Source: Talpa occidentalis (Eukaryota > Chordata > Mammalia > Eulipotyphla > Talpidae). From it: 64,000 bases of DNA. Both the position numbers and the translations under genes were made by a program. The stretch is from the NCBI RefSeq assembly GCF_014898055.3, contig NW_023601104.1, positions 42,410,210-42,474,209 on the forward strand, written 5' to 3'. The first letter of the stretch is position 1. Each line of letters starts with the position of its first letter. The notes under the pieces are model-generated. The model was given only the letters and a program-made list of their open reading frames with translations, ran no database searches and was not told where the DNA came from. Positions 33,300 through 46,148 of the stretch are shown here, piece by piece.

Positions 33300-34830
33300 T
33301 GAGCACTTATCTCTCCTAACACACAATCAAGAGTCTAATTATCCATCAAGTTTGTGGCAAGTTCAGGCAAACAAAACTGTTGGGGATGGGGTGATGAGCA
33401 GAGATTGTGGTGGAGTAGAAGCGGGATGTAGCTGAGAAAAAGCAAGGAAAAAACAGAAGAGAAGGGTTTGTGAAGAGGGGCATGGCTGACAGAGGCGCTT
33501 GAGTTCATTATATGTGGCGCAGGCCCAGGAGCCCATCTCCGAGTTGCTGACATGTGTGCCAGCACTGCTAGGATTTGTTAAATAACTGTATGTGGACACA
33601 CTGGGTTGTAAGTATCTAGTAAATAATATTGGGGATGCTTAGAATGCTTAGAAAACAAATAATGAAAGAATATAACTTTCAATCAAGATAGTGGTTTGAT
33701 CACCTGTCACATAACCTTGTCACATAAAACTTTAAGGTTTTTACAATCTCCACTGCTGATTTCTTACATGTGCAGGACTATCAATTTTTCCGTAGACAAT
33801 TTTTCTTGAGCAATTGGGGTGCTACACACTGATCCCTCTGTCTCACTGGCCCCACCTGTACATGACACAGTTGCTCTGACCTGGGGCAGAGGCCCCTTGT
33901 CCTGAGCTTAATTCCTGTCCTGGGAGACATGATTGCTCTGTGAGGTCTTCATAATGAAATTGTAATTGCTTTGGACTTTGGGGGGAATAAAGAGGACAAA
34001 AGAAACCTGAGAAAACCCTAAGAGATGGGACATGAAATGCATAAAGGTGTAGAGGAATTCCCAGGAGAACAGGAGAGAGACAACAGGGCAGAATGTGGTT
34101 GAAGATATAATGGCTGAAAATATCTCAACTTAGTAGGAACAAACAACAGACAAGCAAAGAGACCCAAACCTCAGTGTAGACACCCAGACAGCTCTGAGAA
34201 CTCAGAGTGGGACAAAGGAACGTGGAAATGGGCAGGGTCCCCCACCCCTGGCCCTTCCCCCAGAGCTCCTCCTCCCAGTCCAGCTGTGCCTTTTCAGATG
34301 CCCCTCTGGGCCAAGCTCACACCAGGGCTTCTGCTTCAGGGTCATGTTCACAGGGGGAGGGTGGGGTGGCGCTACCGGGGGGTGAACAGAGACAGACACG
34401 GTGCCTTTTCTCCTTGCAGACACTTCAGTTGCTGAAGGAGAAGTTGTTCCAAGCAGGCGTGGGAGCGCGAGGAGGTCGCTGCCCACTTTCTCCAACAACT
34501 TCTGATCATGAGCACTTAGTTCCTTCTGGGCACAGAGGTGTCTCGCGTTTTGTGACTACATGTTATTGTGGTAAAGTACACAGGACATCAGCATTACCAT
34601 CACCATGATGGGGTGCACAGTATGGGCACACCAAGTCCACACCCCTTTTCCTGTCACTACCTGCACCTCCACCCCAACCTTCCTCCTCTTCCCAAAGGGA
34701 GTCTCTGAGCCCCTTCAGGTGTAATCTCCATTGTCCTGTGCCCCTTCCTGGGGAGACGGCCTGCTGCTCGGTGTCTACAGTGTGGAGAGTCCATACATAC
34801 AAGCATCGCCTATGTGTCCCCTTCTCAAGA
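33300..34830. repeat. Duplicated 5' flank of protease gene, copy C
   Basis: Matches 20,500-22,980 in blocks, including gacacccagacagctctgag and cttctgcttcagggtcatg. As it lies directly upstream of the granzyme B-like exon 1, it identifies the other copies as former protease-gene flanks. From 34,830 to 37,800 no gene is recognised. Confidence 0.8.
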
Positions 34831-35821
34831 GTTACGCCTGAGAGAGGCGAATAGAGGCCGGGAGGCTAACGTGGAGGGGCAAGGGAAAATGAGAGCGTGG
34901 CTGAGTGCACGTGAGGAGCGGCTACTGCTCCTGGCTGTGACCCACCTCTGGCATCTCGGGTCCCTGAGCGCCTTTGCTTCATGCCAGGGGCAAGAAATAC
35001 TAGTTCTCCACACCAGAACTAGGGTGTCCTGGCCTTGTAGGGGTGTCAGTGGAGGCTGTAGCAGCACAGCTGAGAGTTCAAGCCAAGAATGAACGACCCT
35101 CTCGCCCTGGTCAGTGCTGGAGCTTGTGGGGACAAAGGCACAATGAACACCACCTGCCCCCCTCCCCCCAGCCCCGGCCTGACACACCCGCTCCCCCATA
35201 GTCAGTATTGACTCAGGGTACCTTTCTGTTTCCCATCTGTCTCATTTTCAATTATTTGTAGAATTAAAAAAAAATACAACCATTCACATAAGCACACACA
35301 AAAATATGTGTACACATATATACATAAGTGTAATATACACAATTTGCATAGTAAATACATATCCCGTGTCCACGTATGTATATGTAGGTACACACCGAGG
35401 AGTAGGTACAGATACATGGTTTCCAAGAGCAGCCTTGACACATAGTTCACTTGAGGGAGCCTTCCTGGGTAACAAGGACTAAGGAGCGTCTACTGTGGCC
35501 CTGTCCTCTTTCATGGGGGGTGGGGAGGCCCAGAAATGACAGTGGAGCCACATAACCCCCAGGTCAGGTCTTTTCCAACTGGGAGATAAAGCCTCACAGC
35601 TCTCCTTCTGCCCAACCCACCATCACCGCATTCCCCGAAGATGTTTTTGGGCCCTTGTTGCAACGATTCCCTGAGAGACAGTAGCGGAGTCACGTGAACA
35701 GCTGTTCTGGGAGAACTGCAACTGTGAAAACACTGTTGTGCTCACAACATCTGCCTAATGTGGCTTCTGCCACTTCTTAGAGTGCATAGAGGGAAGTCTG
35801 CAGCTTGGAAGCCTGCGTCGT

Positions 35822-35858
35822 GTGTTTGTGTGTGTGTGTGTATTTGTGTGTGTGTGTA
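35822..35858 (+). repeat. (TG)n microsatellite
   Basis: An interrupted TG dinucleotide run, followed by a MIR-like segment to about 35,975 (gtgtgatcttgggctcaa ...). Confidence 0.8.
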
Positions 35859-37799
35859 ACCGTGTGATCTTGGGCTCAACACTTAGTATCTCTGAGTCTG
35901 TTTCACTTTTAAAGGTGATTATGGTCAATCCCCTGAAGAAGGTGGAGAATTCAGTAAGATAATATAAATACAAATTATGAAGGCTTTGATCTTGGCAAGG
36001 TGTGGGTTAATAGCAATGCCCGGTGTCTTCCTCACTGCTGATTCCCCTATCCTGCATTTGGTCTCAAACAGGTACAAAATTATAACCTCAATTATTTGAA
36101 GCCCATCTTGGTCTGACCCCCACCCCAGTGCACCCTTCTACTTGCATCAGATGGGACTTCACTTACCTGGGAGAGCCCTCTGCTCTGGGACACTGTCCAG
36201 AGTCCAGGGATGCCTTCTTGAGGCAAACCTTTCCTTTGGCCTGTTATGTGATCTAAGGCTCAGGAAATAATAGTCTGACTGCCCTGCTGCTATGAGGCTG
36301 AGGCAGAGATGAGATTTCTGGGAGAAAAGGACCCAGCTAACCCCACTGATGTGCCCCGTGATTTCCTCAGGACTCACTGAGCACCACTTTCCAGTAGGGA
36401 TTTCTGTGAAAGTAGTTGAGACACTGGCAGCTGCACAGCCAGCTGTGGCGCCAGGAGAGGGGAGTGGTGTGAATGGCTGGAAGCTGAGTCCTCAAGTCCA
36501 AGGGCAAGGGCAGTGCCTTGGTGACTGATACCTGGTCCAGTCACAGCTGGACCCTCAGTTCCCAGGCATAGGGACCAGAAACAAGGGGCCATTTGCAATC
36601 TTGTGTTAGAGGTTCTGGCCAATGATTAAGCAAGGAGAGTACAGCTGCCATGAAAGGTTGCTGGGTAAAGTGGATGGTGAATGTGAAAATAAGAGAATGG
36701 ATGAAAGTGAACATGAGAGAAGTTCTTGCTCTTGTTGTCAGCCCAGCTCTGGCCTCTCCGGTCCCTGTTGTCTCTTATGTTGTCCTGTCATAGTTGCTTT
36801 GGTAAGAGGCTCCCAGAGACCTAGCAGCTTTCTGCAACACCTGATTTCTCATGGGCAGACTTTGAATGGTCCAGATCTTCTATTTTGTTCACATAGAGTT
36901 CTATGGCTGTTTCCTGGCCTTGGTCAGAAACAGAGGAACTTAATAGCAGGGAGCATTTACAATAAGCAGTGTTGTACCAAGACTGGAGGGCCAATAGAAT
37001 ATATGACAAAAGAATTCTGAGGAAAGAATTAGAATTTCTAAACACATTATGTGTTATATCTCCCTGAATATTATTTAGAGAAACAGCAAGTCTATGCACT
37101 CATATACTGAGAGGTTCTGCAAATGATTCAGCAGCAGCCCTCTCATCTACCCCAAACCCAACCATCTGCCACATCCCGTAGAGACTTGATAAGATAGTGC
37201 ACACTCCTAACCCTAGGTGTGAGGGGAAGAAAGAACCCCTTTCAGTGAAGGTTAAGATGTGACCTCCTGGGTAAATAAATGACCTTAAGAGGCAAAGTTT
37301 CTGGGTAAAGATCCTCAGGTAGTGGTTAACAAGTGTCTTGAGTGTGGCCCAAGAGCACATCAAAAGTGACAGATACCACAACCTAGATGACTCCCTTCCA
37401 AGTGACTCCCTTCTCCAAGTGCTGAAAAAAAAAAAGGAATTTTCTGAGTCTGTAATGATACACTTGCCTCCAGATTGGAAGAAGTGGCCACACGGTTCCC
37501 AGCCTCACCTTCTTTCCTGTCTTCCTCTAGCCCTCTCATCACTCCAGTCATTTACTCACGCCATGGTTTTGCTGAACTGTCCCCCACCTGACATCCAAGC
37601 TTTGCTCCTTGTTGGTGACTGGGACTTAATCATTGACAGATTTGGCTACAAGTGGAAGTTATAGGGTGACTAGTATATACCAAACCTCTGAAAATGCCAC
37701 AGCTGGATCTCTTTCCTGTAGACTTTTCTCTCCCCACCTGCCTTCTTGCCCCCATTCTCACCAGAGGCAAATGGAAGTGTGACCTTCCCACTACAGCAC

Positions 37800-40700
37800 A
37801 CCGCTTCGGTTCTCTTTCCCTGACATAATCTCCCTCAAGGCTGTTTTTGATAACTTATAAGCACCCCAAAAATTCTGGCTCTCATCCCAGCCTCCTATAG
37901 GAATGCACAGATAACTCCTAACTGAGGCAATAAATCTCTCAACAACATGGCTGAGTGTTGTGGTTAAATGAAACTGACCATGGCCAAGTTCTGGACACTG
38001 ATGCCTATAGATTCTGATTTCAGGCAGAACATAGAGAGTGACAGGACTTAGGGAAATCAGTTGACAGCAGTAGAAGCAAATGCCATGTGTCAGTGTGGGC
38101 ATGTCATGTTACTGTGCTATTGTCGCTATCTAAAAGGAATGGTCCTGCCCACTTCCGATAGGGACTGGCTGTGACTTGTGAGAGGTTACGGCGCTAGGGA
38201 ATGCCCCTCATGGGCCAGGCTCAATATTCTGTGGGGAATGTGGGGTAATAACATCAGGAAAAAATGAAGAAAATAGTTTTTAATATACTTTAAAATATTT
38301 TTAAGTAACTGTGATCCAAATGAACAATATAAACAGAAACTTATATTCTTTAGTAATCCTTTATCTTTCCCCAGATTCCTTGGCAATGTAGGAAGCAGTT
38401 CATTTGCAGAGCTATGGAAAAGATCTCCGACTCTGGAACCAGACTCCTACATGCTAATCCTTGCTCCTTCTCCACTCTTACGACACGAGCAAAGAGGAAA
38501 TGTACTTTCCTGTGTCAGGATCTCAACTGTCTCATCTGTGACATGAAGAAATGTCAGTAGCTCCCTCAGAGGGTAGAGTGGGGATCTATGGTCAGGGATC
38601 AGTGTTAGGCAGCATTATGACGTGGCTGATATTTTCTCATTTGCTCAACAAACTGATTAATCCTATCAGTGCTCCAAGTATATGGAGTAAACATTGAGAA
38701 AATCAGGAGGGGATATAATCAATTCTCCAAAATTAGTTTGAAAGCTGAATAACACATTTTAAATAGTGTGTAGAACCTTTAGGCATAAAATTAATAAGGA
38801 AACCAGGAATTTGAACAACACTATAAACCAATTAGACCAAACACATATATGGAACACTCCAGCCCCAGCAGAACACATATTCTCTCAAGTGCATGTTCTC
38901 TCAGGAAGCATTCTCCAGGATAAGTCATAGGTTAGGTCATAAAAAATTTCTCAGTAAGTTTTAAATACTTTAAATTAGTTAACTTTATAATAACTCAACT
39001 TGGAAAAATACAATAAATCTTCTCCAACTGTAACGAAATGGAACTAGAGATGAGTAATTCAAGGAAAACTCACAGACTTGGAAATCAAGCAACACACTCT
39101 TAAACAACCAAAGGGTGAAAGAGAAATGATAGAAAAATTAGAAAATACTGAGACAAATGAAAATAAAAACACAACATAACCAAAATTTGATGGATGCAAT
39201 AGTGCTCATAGTGAACTAAAGAAGTATAAATGCCTACATTAAAAAAGGAGAAATATATCAAATCAATAGCACAACACCACACCTAAAAGAACTCGAAGGA
39301 AGAGCCTAAAGGATTTTAGAATTTTCTAAAGGCACAATATAAAAGAAGATCAAATAACTCAAGGCAGCAAAGGTAAAAAATAGTAAAGTTTAGAGAGAGA
39401 TCAACAAAAGTGATAATTTTAAGTAGAGCAAATGATAAAAAAAGATTTACAGTATTAAAACCAGAAAATAAAATGAGGACATTACTACCAACCTAGAGGA
39501 ATTGAAAGAATTTGTGGGAATGCTATCTACATTTGTACACCAAAGTAGATTATCAGAGTGAAATGGGCAAATTACTAGAAAAACAGAAAATTCCGAATCT
39601 GACTGAAGATGAAATAAAAATATGACTAGAACTACAACAAGGAGATTGAACAAGTAATCAGAAACCTCCCAACACAGAATATCCCAGGCCAAATGGCATC
39701 ATTGGTAAATCTAACTAAACTTTCCAAGAATTATCACCAATCTCACTGACACTCTTCAGTACAAATTGAACAGGAAAGAATATTTCCTCACATATTCTGA
39801 AAGGCCAGCATTCCCAGGTACCAGCCAGACAAAAATACTGAAAGAAAAGTGGAACGCCAATGTCCTTTATGAAAATAGATGCAAAGTTCCTCAACATGAC
39901 ACTATCAAATCGAGTACAACAACACAATAAAAGGATTGTAGTCCATGAGCAACTGGGATTAACCCCTGAAAAGTTAAGGTGGTTCAACATTAGACATTCA
40001 ATCAGTGTAACCCACCACAGTAATAGAATGAAGGAAAAATACATGATCATCTCATAGATGCAGAAAATTCATTTAACAAAATGAAGATCATTCATGGTTT
40101 TAAGGGAGAAAAAGTTTCAGCAAACTAAGAATAAAAGAGAACTTCGTAACATCATAAATTGTGTTTACTTAAACCCAAAATCTTTCATCCTACGCAATGG
40201 TAAAAGACTGATATTAGGAACCAGATAAATATGTCTACTTCACCACCACTATTTAACATTGAATTGAAAGTCCTGGACAGAGCAATTCTACAAGACAATG
40301 AAATAAAAGGCATAAAAATTGGAGAAAATGAAGTAAAACTACCTATTGGCAGATGACATGACTATATATAGAAAATCCCACCCCAATAGCAAAATAAATA
40401 AATTAAGTAAATTCATGGCAGGATACAAGTTCAGTTGTCAGTCTACACATCAGAAATAAATAATCCAAAAAAGAAAATTAGTATGATTCCATTTGTAATA
40501 GCATTCTCCCAAATAAAATGCCCACTAACAAATATAACTAAGGAGGGGAACAAATTTGAACTTGCTCTGTAGTGGAACTTATTTAAAAATAAATTACCTT
40601 CTGATTATTGTGTTAATACATGTTCATGAGGAAAATGGAAACTAGGAAGGAAAAGTGTCATTCATTTCAATCTCCCACAGACAGAGTGTTACATAAACCC

Positions 40701-40808
40701 TGAGTTTTAAATCCTGGGCTCATATGAGATCTACACCGCCATTTTCTTTGATGTCACTAAACTCAACAACTGAAGTCTTTCCTCCATGTTCAAAAATGTA
40801 TGTCATGG
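37800..40808 (+). repeat. Segmental duplication, block 1 (left part)
   Basis: Matches 51,540-53,690 in the same orientation, then continues beyond the LINE-1 at 46,131-47,630 (matching 53,670-54,825). It contains a MIR (about 38,413-38,580) and degraded LINE-1 ORF2 sequence (about 38,650-40,560, for example an [15 protein letters not shown] endonuclease remnant). Block 2 lacks the piece corresponding to about 39,120-39,995. Confidence 0.88.
38650..40560 (+). mobile_element. Old degraded LINE-1 ORF2 remnant
   Basis: Plus-strand fragments with many stops resemble LINE-1 ORF2: the endonuclease part near 38,860-38,940 and the reverse transcriptase part around 39,840-40,380 (including a degraded ADDM segment). 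Long antisense open frames here arise from its A-rich composition. It is shared with block 2, so it predates the duplication. Confidence 0.75.
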
Positions 40809-40952
40809 CCAGTAGGGAGTAGAAGAACCACACGCAACCTAGCAACTCCCCAGGGAAAAAGCACACCACAAAAAGAAAACCAGCCCCCAGATTGCAACGA
40901 CAGTAACTAGGAAGAACTTCTGAGCCTTCCAGAAAGAGAATTTAAAATTGCC

Positions 40953-41818
40953 GTGATTAAAAAACTGACAGAAGTCATAAAGGAAAACAATGATAAGGGA
41001 AAAATAATCAACGATCAGAAGAATGCAATTGAGTCCCTAGAGAGGGAAAACAATGGTCAGAAGAATGAAATTGATTCCCTAAAGAGGGAAGTAAAAGAAA
41101 TGCAGGAGATCAAAGAATTAATGAAAGAACTAAAGAATTCTGGGAAAAGCAATGAAAGCAGAATAGATGAAATGGAAGAACGAATAAGTACTCTTGAAGA
41201 CACAGAAATAAAAAGAACCAAAACAGAAAAGGAAAGAGAAGTATGAAGGACAAAGAACGAAGAAAGACTTCGGGAACTATCTGACTCCATGAGGAAAGGA
41301 AATATAAGAGTTATAGGAATACCAGAAGGAGAGGAGAGAGATGTAGGAACAGAGAAAATATTCAAAGAGATAATTGAAGAGAACTTCCCAAATGTGAAGA
41401 AGGAGCTGAAAATTGATATACAAGAAGCAAGAAGAACACCAAACTTCCACGACGAAAGGAAAAATACGCAAGACACATAATAGTAAAGCTCCCAAGAATC
41501 CAGGACAAGGAAAAAATAATGAAGCTGGCAAGAGGGAAGAAACAGATAACATTCAAAGGAAAGCCAATCAGGCTGACATCAGACTTCTCCGAAGAAACAC
41601 TACGGGCAAGGAGAGAGTGGAGGGACATAGTCAACAGACTCCAAGAAAACAGATGCCAACCAAGAATACTCTATCCCGCAAAGCTCTCCTTCCTCTTTGA
41701 AGAAAGAATATGGACCTTCCCAGACAAACAGAAACTCCGGAATTTCATTACAACTAAACCCCCACTCCAAAAAATACTACAAGGAGTCCTAAAGCCAGAA
41801 CCTCAGAGGGACGAATAA
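40953..41818 (+). pseudogene. LINE-1 ORF1 (broken)
   Basis: ORF1p is the RNA-binding chaperone of the LINE-1 RNP. The N-terminal part (40,953-41,246) is a Lys/Glu-rich coiled coil. The RRM region (IRVIGIPEGEE, ENFPNV) and the C-terminal domain (KGKPIRLTSDFSEETL, RARREW, YPAKLSF) follow. An in-frame TGA at 41,244-41,246 and a one-base shift in the A-rich run near 41,465-41,475 split it into three frames. Without ORF1p this copy should not retrotranspose in cis. Confidence 0.88.
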
Positions 41819-41888
41819 CAATGAAAGAAGGCCAAAAAAAAAGTTATTAAAAGAATAAATAAATAAAATCAAAGGAAAGACAATCACA

Positions 41889-44800
41889 ATGGCAAATACA
41901 GATGCTAACATATCAATATTAACTCTAAATGTAAATGGACTAAACTCTTCAATAAAAAGACACAGAGTTGCAGCCTGGATTAAGAAACAAAACCCAACCT
42001 TTTGCTGCCTCCAGGAAACACATTTAGCTACAAAAGATAAAAATAGGCCCAAAGTTAAAGGATGGAAAACAATCCTACAAGCAAATGGACCAAAAAAGAA
42101 AGCAGGAACAGCTATACTTATATTAGATAAAACAGATTTCAAACTCAAAAAGATAAAAAGAGACCCCAATGGTCACTACATTATGATCAAGGGGAAAATA
42201 CTTCAAGAAGAAATAACACTCATTAACATATACTCACCAAACGAAGGAGCACCAAAATATATCAGACAACTGTTGTCCTCTCTGAAAACAGACATCAGAG
42301 AAAACACATACGTAGTGGGAGACTTCAACACACCACTATCAACAATGGATAGATCAACAAGACAAAAAATAAGTAAAGAAACCAAAGCTCTAAATAAGGA
42401 CCTAGAGCAATTGAGCTTAACAGACATCTATAGAACACTAAACCCCAAAAAAACGGAGTACACATTTTTCTCAAGCGCACACGGATCATTCTCCAGGATC
42501 GATCACATACTGGGGCACAAGACAAACATCAACAGATACACCAAGATTGAAATCATATCAACCATCTTTTCTGACCATGAAGGCATCAAACTAGAAATAA
42601 ACCATAAAAAGAAGGCAAGGAACTTTCCTACCTCATGGAGATTAAAAACCACACTACTGGAAGACCACTGGACTAATGAGGAGATCAAAGAAGAAATTAA
42701 AAAATTCTTTGAATTGAACGACAAGGAGGACACCAATATCCTAACTGTATGGGATGCAGCAAAAGCAGTAATAAGAGGAAAATATATAGCAATAGAAGCT
42801 CACATCAAGAAACAAGAAAGAACTCAAAGAAACAACCTAATCTCGAAGCTCAAAGATCTAGAAAAAGAACAACAAAAAAACCCCAAAACCAGTAGAAGAA
42901 AAGAAATAATAAAAACCAAAGCAGAAATAAATGAAATTGAAACTAAAAAAACAATCCAAAAGATCAATGAAACCAAGAGCTGGTTCTTTGAAAAAATCAA
43001 TAAAATAGACAAACCCCTAGCCAGGCTCACAAAGGAAAAAAGGGAGAAAGCACAAATAAACAGGATCATCAATGAAAGAGGAGAAATCACAACGGACACA
43101 GCAGAAATCAAAAGAATAATCAGTAACTACTATGAACAGTTATATGGAAACAAGTTTAACAATCTAGAGGAGATGGACAAATTCCTACAACTCTACAATC
43201 ACCCAAAGCTAGATAAAGAAGAAATAGAACACCTAAACAGACCAATTACGAGCAGCGAAATTGAAATGGTAATCAAAAACCTCCCCAAAAACAAAAGCCC
43301 AGGACCTGATGGATTTACAAATGAATTCTACCAAACATTCAGAGACGAATTAGTGCCTATCCTCCACAAACTCTTCCAAAAAATTGAGAAGGAAGGGACA
43401 ATACCAAACACGTTCTATGAAGCCAACATTACACTAATACCAAAACCGAACAAGGACAACACAAAAAAGGAAAACTACAGGCCAATCTCCCTAATGAACA
43501 CTGATGCAAAAACCCTCAATAAAATTTTAGCTATCAGAATCCAACAATGTATCCATAAGATAATTCACCACGACCAAGTAGGATTCATTCCAGGGACACA
43601 AGGATGGTTTAACATCCGAAAATCAATCAACATTATCCAACACATCAACAAAAAGAAATATAAAAACCATATGATAATATCAATAGATGCTGAGAAAGCT
43701 TTCGACAAAGTGCAACACCCATTCATGATAAAAGCCCTTGAAATTCTTGGGATACAAGGAACATACCTCAACATCATAAAGGCCATCTATGACAAGCCAA
43801 CAGCCAGTATCATTCTCAATGGTGAAAAGCTGAAAGCAATTCCATTAAGATCTGGAACAAGACACGGCTGTCCATTCTCACCACTGCTTTTCAATATAAT
43901 ACTGGAAGTCCTAGCCAGAGCAATAAGACAAGAGAAAGACATCCAAGGAATCCAAATAGGAAAAGAAGAAGTCAAGCTATCACTATTTGCAGATGATATG
44001 ATAATATACATAGAGAACCCCAAAAACTCCACAGAAAAACTAATTCAACTCATCAATCAGTTCAGTAAGGTGGCAGGATACAAAATCAACACGCAAAAGT
44101 CAGTAGCCTTCCTATACACAAACAATAAATCTGAAGAAGAAGAAATCAAAAAAACCATCCCTTTTTTTATTGAAACAAAAAAAATCAAATATTTGGGAAT
44201 AAATCTAACAAAAGAGGTAAAGGACCTATACAAAGAAAACTATAAAACACTGTTAAAAGAAATAGAAGAAGACACAAAGAAATGGAAAGACATCCCCTGC
44301 TCATGGATTGGAAGAATAAACATTATTAAAATGGCCATCCTTCCAAAAGCAATATACAGGTTCAATGCTATTCCAATCAAAATTTCAATGTCATTCTTCA
44401 AAGAAATAGAACAATTATTGATGAAATTCATATGGAATCACAAAAAACCCCGAATAGCCAAAGCTCTCCTGAAAAAAAAAAGAAGGGAATGGAGGCATCA
44501 CACTCCCAGACTTCAAACTATACTACAAAGCCATAATCATCAAAACTGCATGGTATTGGAACAAGAACACACACACACAGACCAATGGAATCGAATAGAA
44601 AATCCAGAAATAAACCCACAGGTTTATGGTCAACTAATCTTTGACAAAGGAGCAAAGACTATGCATTGGAGCAAAGAAAGTTTGTTCAATAAATGGTGCT
44701 GGGAAAACTGGGTCGCTACATGCAAAAGAATGAAGCTTGACCACTACCTCACACCATACACAAAAATCAACTCAAAATGGATTAAAGAACTAGACATAAG

Positions 44801-45719
44801 ACCTGAAACCATAAAATATATAGAAGGAAATTTAGGCGAAACACTACGTGATTTGCACATCAAAGACATCTTTACAGACACATCACCCAAAGCAGTGATA
44901 GTGAAGGCAAAGATAAACAGCTGGGACTACATCAAATTAAAGAGCTTCTGCACAGCAAAAGAGACAATAACAAAAACAAAGAGAAACCCCACCAACTGGG
45001 AGAACATTTTTGCACCCAACACTAATGATAAAGGACTGATCACAAAAATCTGCAAAGAGCTGATGAGACTCAACAACAACAAAGAAAATAATCCCGTCAA
45101 AAAATGGGCAGAAGAGCTAAAAAGAAACTTCTCTGAAGAGGAAATGAAAATGGCCAACAGGCATATGAAAAAATGTTCAACATCACTTGTCATCAGGGAA
45201 ATGCAAATCAAAACTACCATGAGATACCATCTTACACCAGTGAGAATGGCACATATTAAAAAAACTAGCAACAACAAATGTTGGCGAGGGTGTGGAGAAA
45301 AAGGAACTCTTCTGCACTGTTGGTGGGAGTGCAAACTGGTCCAACCACTAAGGAGAGCTGTGTGGAGATTTTTGGACCTACTAAACATAGAGCTTCCATA
45401 TGATCCAGCAATTCCACTCCTAGGTATTTACCCAAAGGACACAGAAACATCAATTCCAAAGAACACCTGCACCCCTATGTTTATAGCAGCACTGTTTACA
45501 GTAGCTAAGCTTTGGAAACAACCCAAATGCCCAAAAATAGATGACTGGATCAAGAAGATGTGGTACATATATACCATGGAATATTACTCAGCATTCAAAA
45601 AAGATAAACACATGCAATTTGCAGCAACATGGATGGCGCTGGAAGGGATCATGCTCAGCGAAATAAGCCAGAAAGAAAAAGAAAAATACCGGATGGTCTC
45701 ACTCATAGCAGGAATCTAG
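41889..45719 (+). CDS. LINE-1 ORF2 protein (endonuclease / reverse transcriptase)
   Basis: A 1,276-codon frame, the normal length for ORF2p, the enzyme of target-primed reverse transcription. The N-terminal AP-like endonuclease (about 1-240) has [26 protein letters not shown] and FSDHEGI. The reverse transcriptase has SIDAEKAFD and FADDM (about residue 700). The C-terminal Cys-rich motif is [19 protein letters not shown]. One stretch (about residues 861-897) is in the wrong frame. It starts at an A10 run (44,472-44,481) and returns in a CA repeat (about 44,567-44,580); in another frame the same DNA reads [13 protein letters not shown], as LINE-1 should. The frame is open but about 37 residues are scrambled, so activity is doubtful. 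Confidence 0.95.
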   Translation: MANTDANISILTLNVNGLNSSIKRHRVAAWIKKQNPTFCCLQETHLATKDKNRPKVKGWKTILQANGPKKKAGTAILILDKTDFKLKKIKRDPNGHYIMIKGKILQEEITLINIYSPNEGAPKYIRQLLSSLKTDIRENTYVVGDFNTPLSTMDRSTRQKISKETKALNKDLEQLSLTDIYRTLNPKKTEYTFFSSAHGSFSRIDHILGHKTNINRYTKIEIISTIFSDHEGIKLEINHKKKARNFPTSWRLKTTLLEDHWTNEEIKEEIKKFFELNDKEDTNILTVWDAAKAVIRGKYIAIEAHIKKQERTQRNNLISKLKDLEKEQQKNPKTSRRKEIIKTKAEINEIETKKTIQKINETKSWFFEKINKIDKPLARLTKEKREKAQINRIINERGEITTDTAEIKRIISNYYEQLYGNKFNNLEEMDKFLQLYNHPKLDKEEIEHLNRPITSSEIEMVIKNLPKNKSPGPDGFTNEFYQTFRDELVPILHKLFQKIEKEGTIPNTFYEANITLIPKPNKDNTKKENYRPISLMNTDAKTLNKILAIRIQQCIHKIIHHDQVGFIPGTQGWFNIRKSINIIQHINKKKYKNHMIISIDAEKAFDKVQHPFMIKALEILGIQGTYLNIIKAIYDKPTASIILNGEKLKAIPLRSGTRHGCPFSPLLFNIILEVLARAIRQEKDIQGIQIGKEEVKLSLFADDMIIYIENPKNSTEKLIQLINQFSKVAGYKINTQKSVAFLYTNNKSEEEEIKKTIPFFIETKKIKYLGINLTKEVKDLYKENYKTLLKEIEEDTKKWKDIPCSWIGRINIIKMAILPKAIYRFNAIPIKISMSFFKEIEQLLMKFIWNHKKPRIAKALLKKKRREWRHHTPRLQTILQSHNHQNCMVLEQEHTHTDQWNRIENPEINPQVYGQLIFDKGAKTMHWSKESLFNKWCWENWVATCKRMKLDHYLTPYTKINSKWIKELDIRPETIKYIEGNLGETLRDLHIKDIFTDTSPKAVIVKAKINSWDYIKLKSFCTAKETITKTKRNPTNWENIFAPNTNDKGLITKICKELMRLNNNKENNPVKKWAEELKRNFSEEEMKMANRHMKKCSTSLVIREMQIKTTMRYHLTPVRMAHIKKTSNNKCWRGCGEKGTLLHCWWECKLVQPLRRAVWRFLDLLNIELPYDPAIPLLGIYPKDTETSIPKNTCTPMFIAALFTVAKLWKQPKCPKIDDWIKKMWYIYTMEYYSAFKKDKHMQFAATWMALEGIMLSEISQKEKEKYRMVSLIAGI

Positions 45720-45811
45720 AAAACTTAAATAAGGGACCAGGAAAATGAATAACTATAAGAAAGTTAAAATCAAAATCAACAAAAAACTATGAACCAGAGA
45801 CACTTTTAGGG

Positions 45812-45836
45812 GGGGGGGGGGGGGGAGGGGAGGGAT
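45812..45836 (+). repeat. Poly-G tract in LINE-1 3' UTR
   Basis: A run of about 17 G followed by agggg aggg lies in the 3' UTR about 95 bases after ORF2, a potential G-quadruplex. Other LINE-1 3' ends in the window (antisense at about 60,130) have a shorter version. Confidence 0.85.
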
Positions 45837-46148
45837 TGGGGTCAGAATGGGGGGGGCTGCAATTGTATGGGGAATATAAAAATAAAATTTATTATTTAAA
45901 AAAATAAAAAACAAAATTAACAGGCAATATAAATCAGAGACATTCTGCAAGGGAAGGGGAGAGAGAGGGGTCACAGGGGAGGGAAGAGCATAAGGGACTA
46001 TGGCGATGGTGCACGGATGAATTGGTGGTGGGAATTCTACAGGGACTATACCTGAGAGGAGAAAGCATAGAATGTACAAAAAGAATGATGTAAAACATAC
46101 ACAAAATAAAATAAAGTGATGTCATTAAAAAAAAATGTATGTCATGGC

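Larger units (their letters stand above)
40791..46148 (+). mobile_element. LINE-1 insertion with 18-bp target duplication
   Basis: The element lies between copies of aaaaatgtatgtcatggc (about 40,791-40,808 and 46,131-46,148). The matching place in block 2 (about 53,663-53,682) has an empty site, so insertion came after the duplication. It holds a damaged ORF1, an open ORF2 and a 3' region. The 3' region is composite: one 3' UTR ending near 45,905 (aatataaaaataaaattt), then about 220 bases of a different LINE-1 3' end with its own AATAAA. The 5' UTR looks short, so it is probably 5'-truncated. Confidence 0.93.

Noticed and set aside
39447..40050. Antisense hydrophobic frames resembling membrane proteins
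   Set aside because: They are the complement of an A-rich degraded LINE-1; T-rich antisense DNA gives Phe/Leu/Ile-rich translations.
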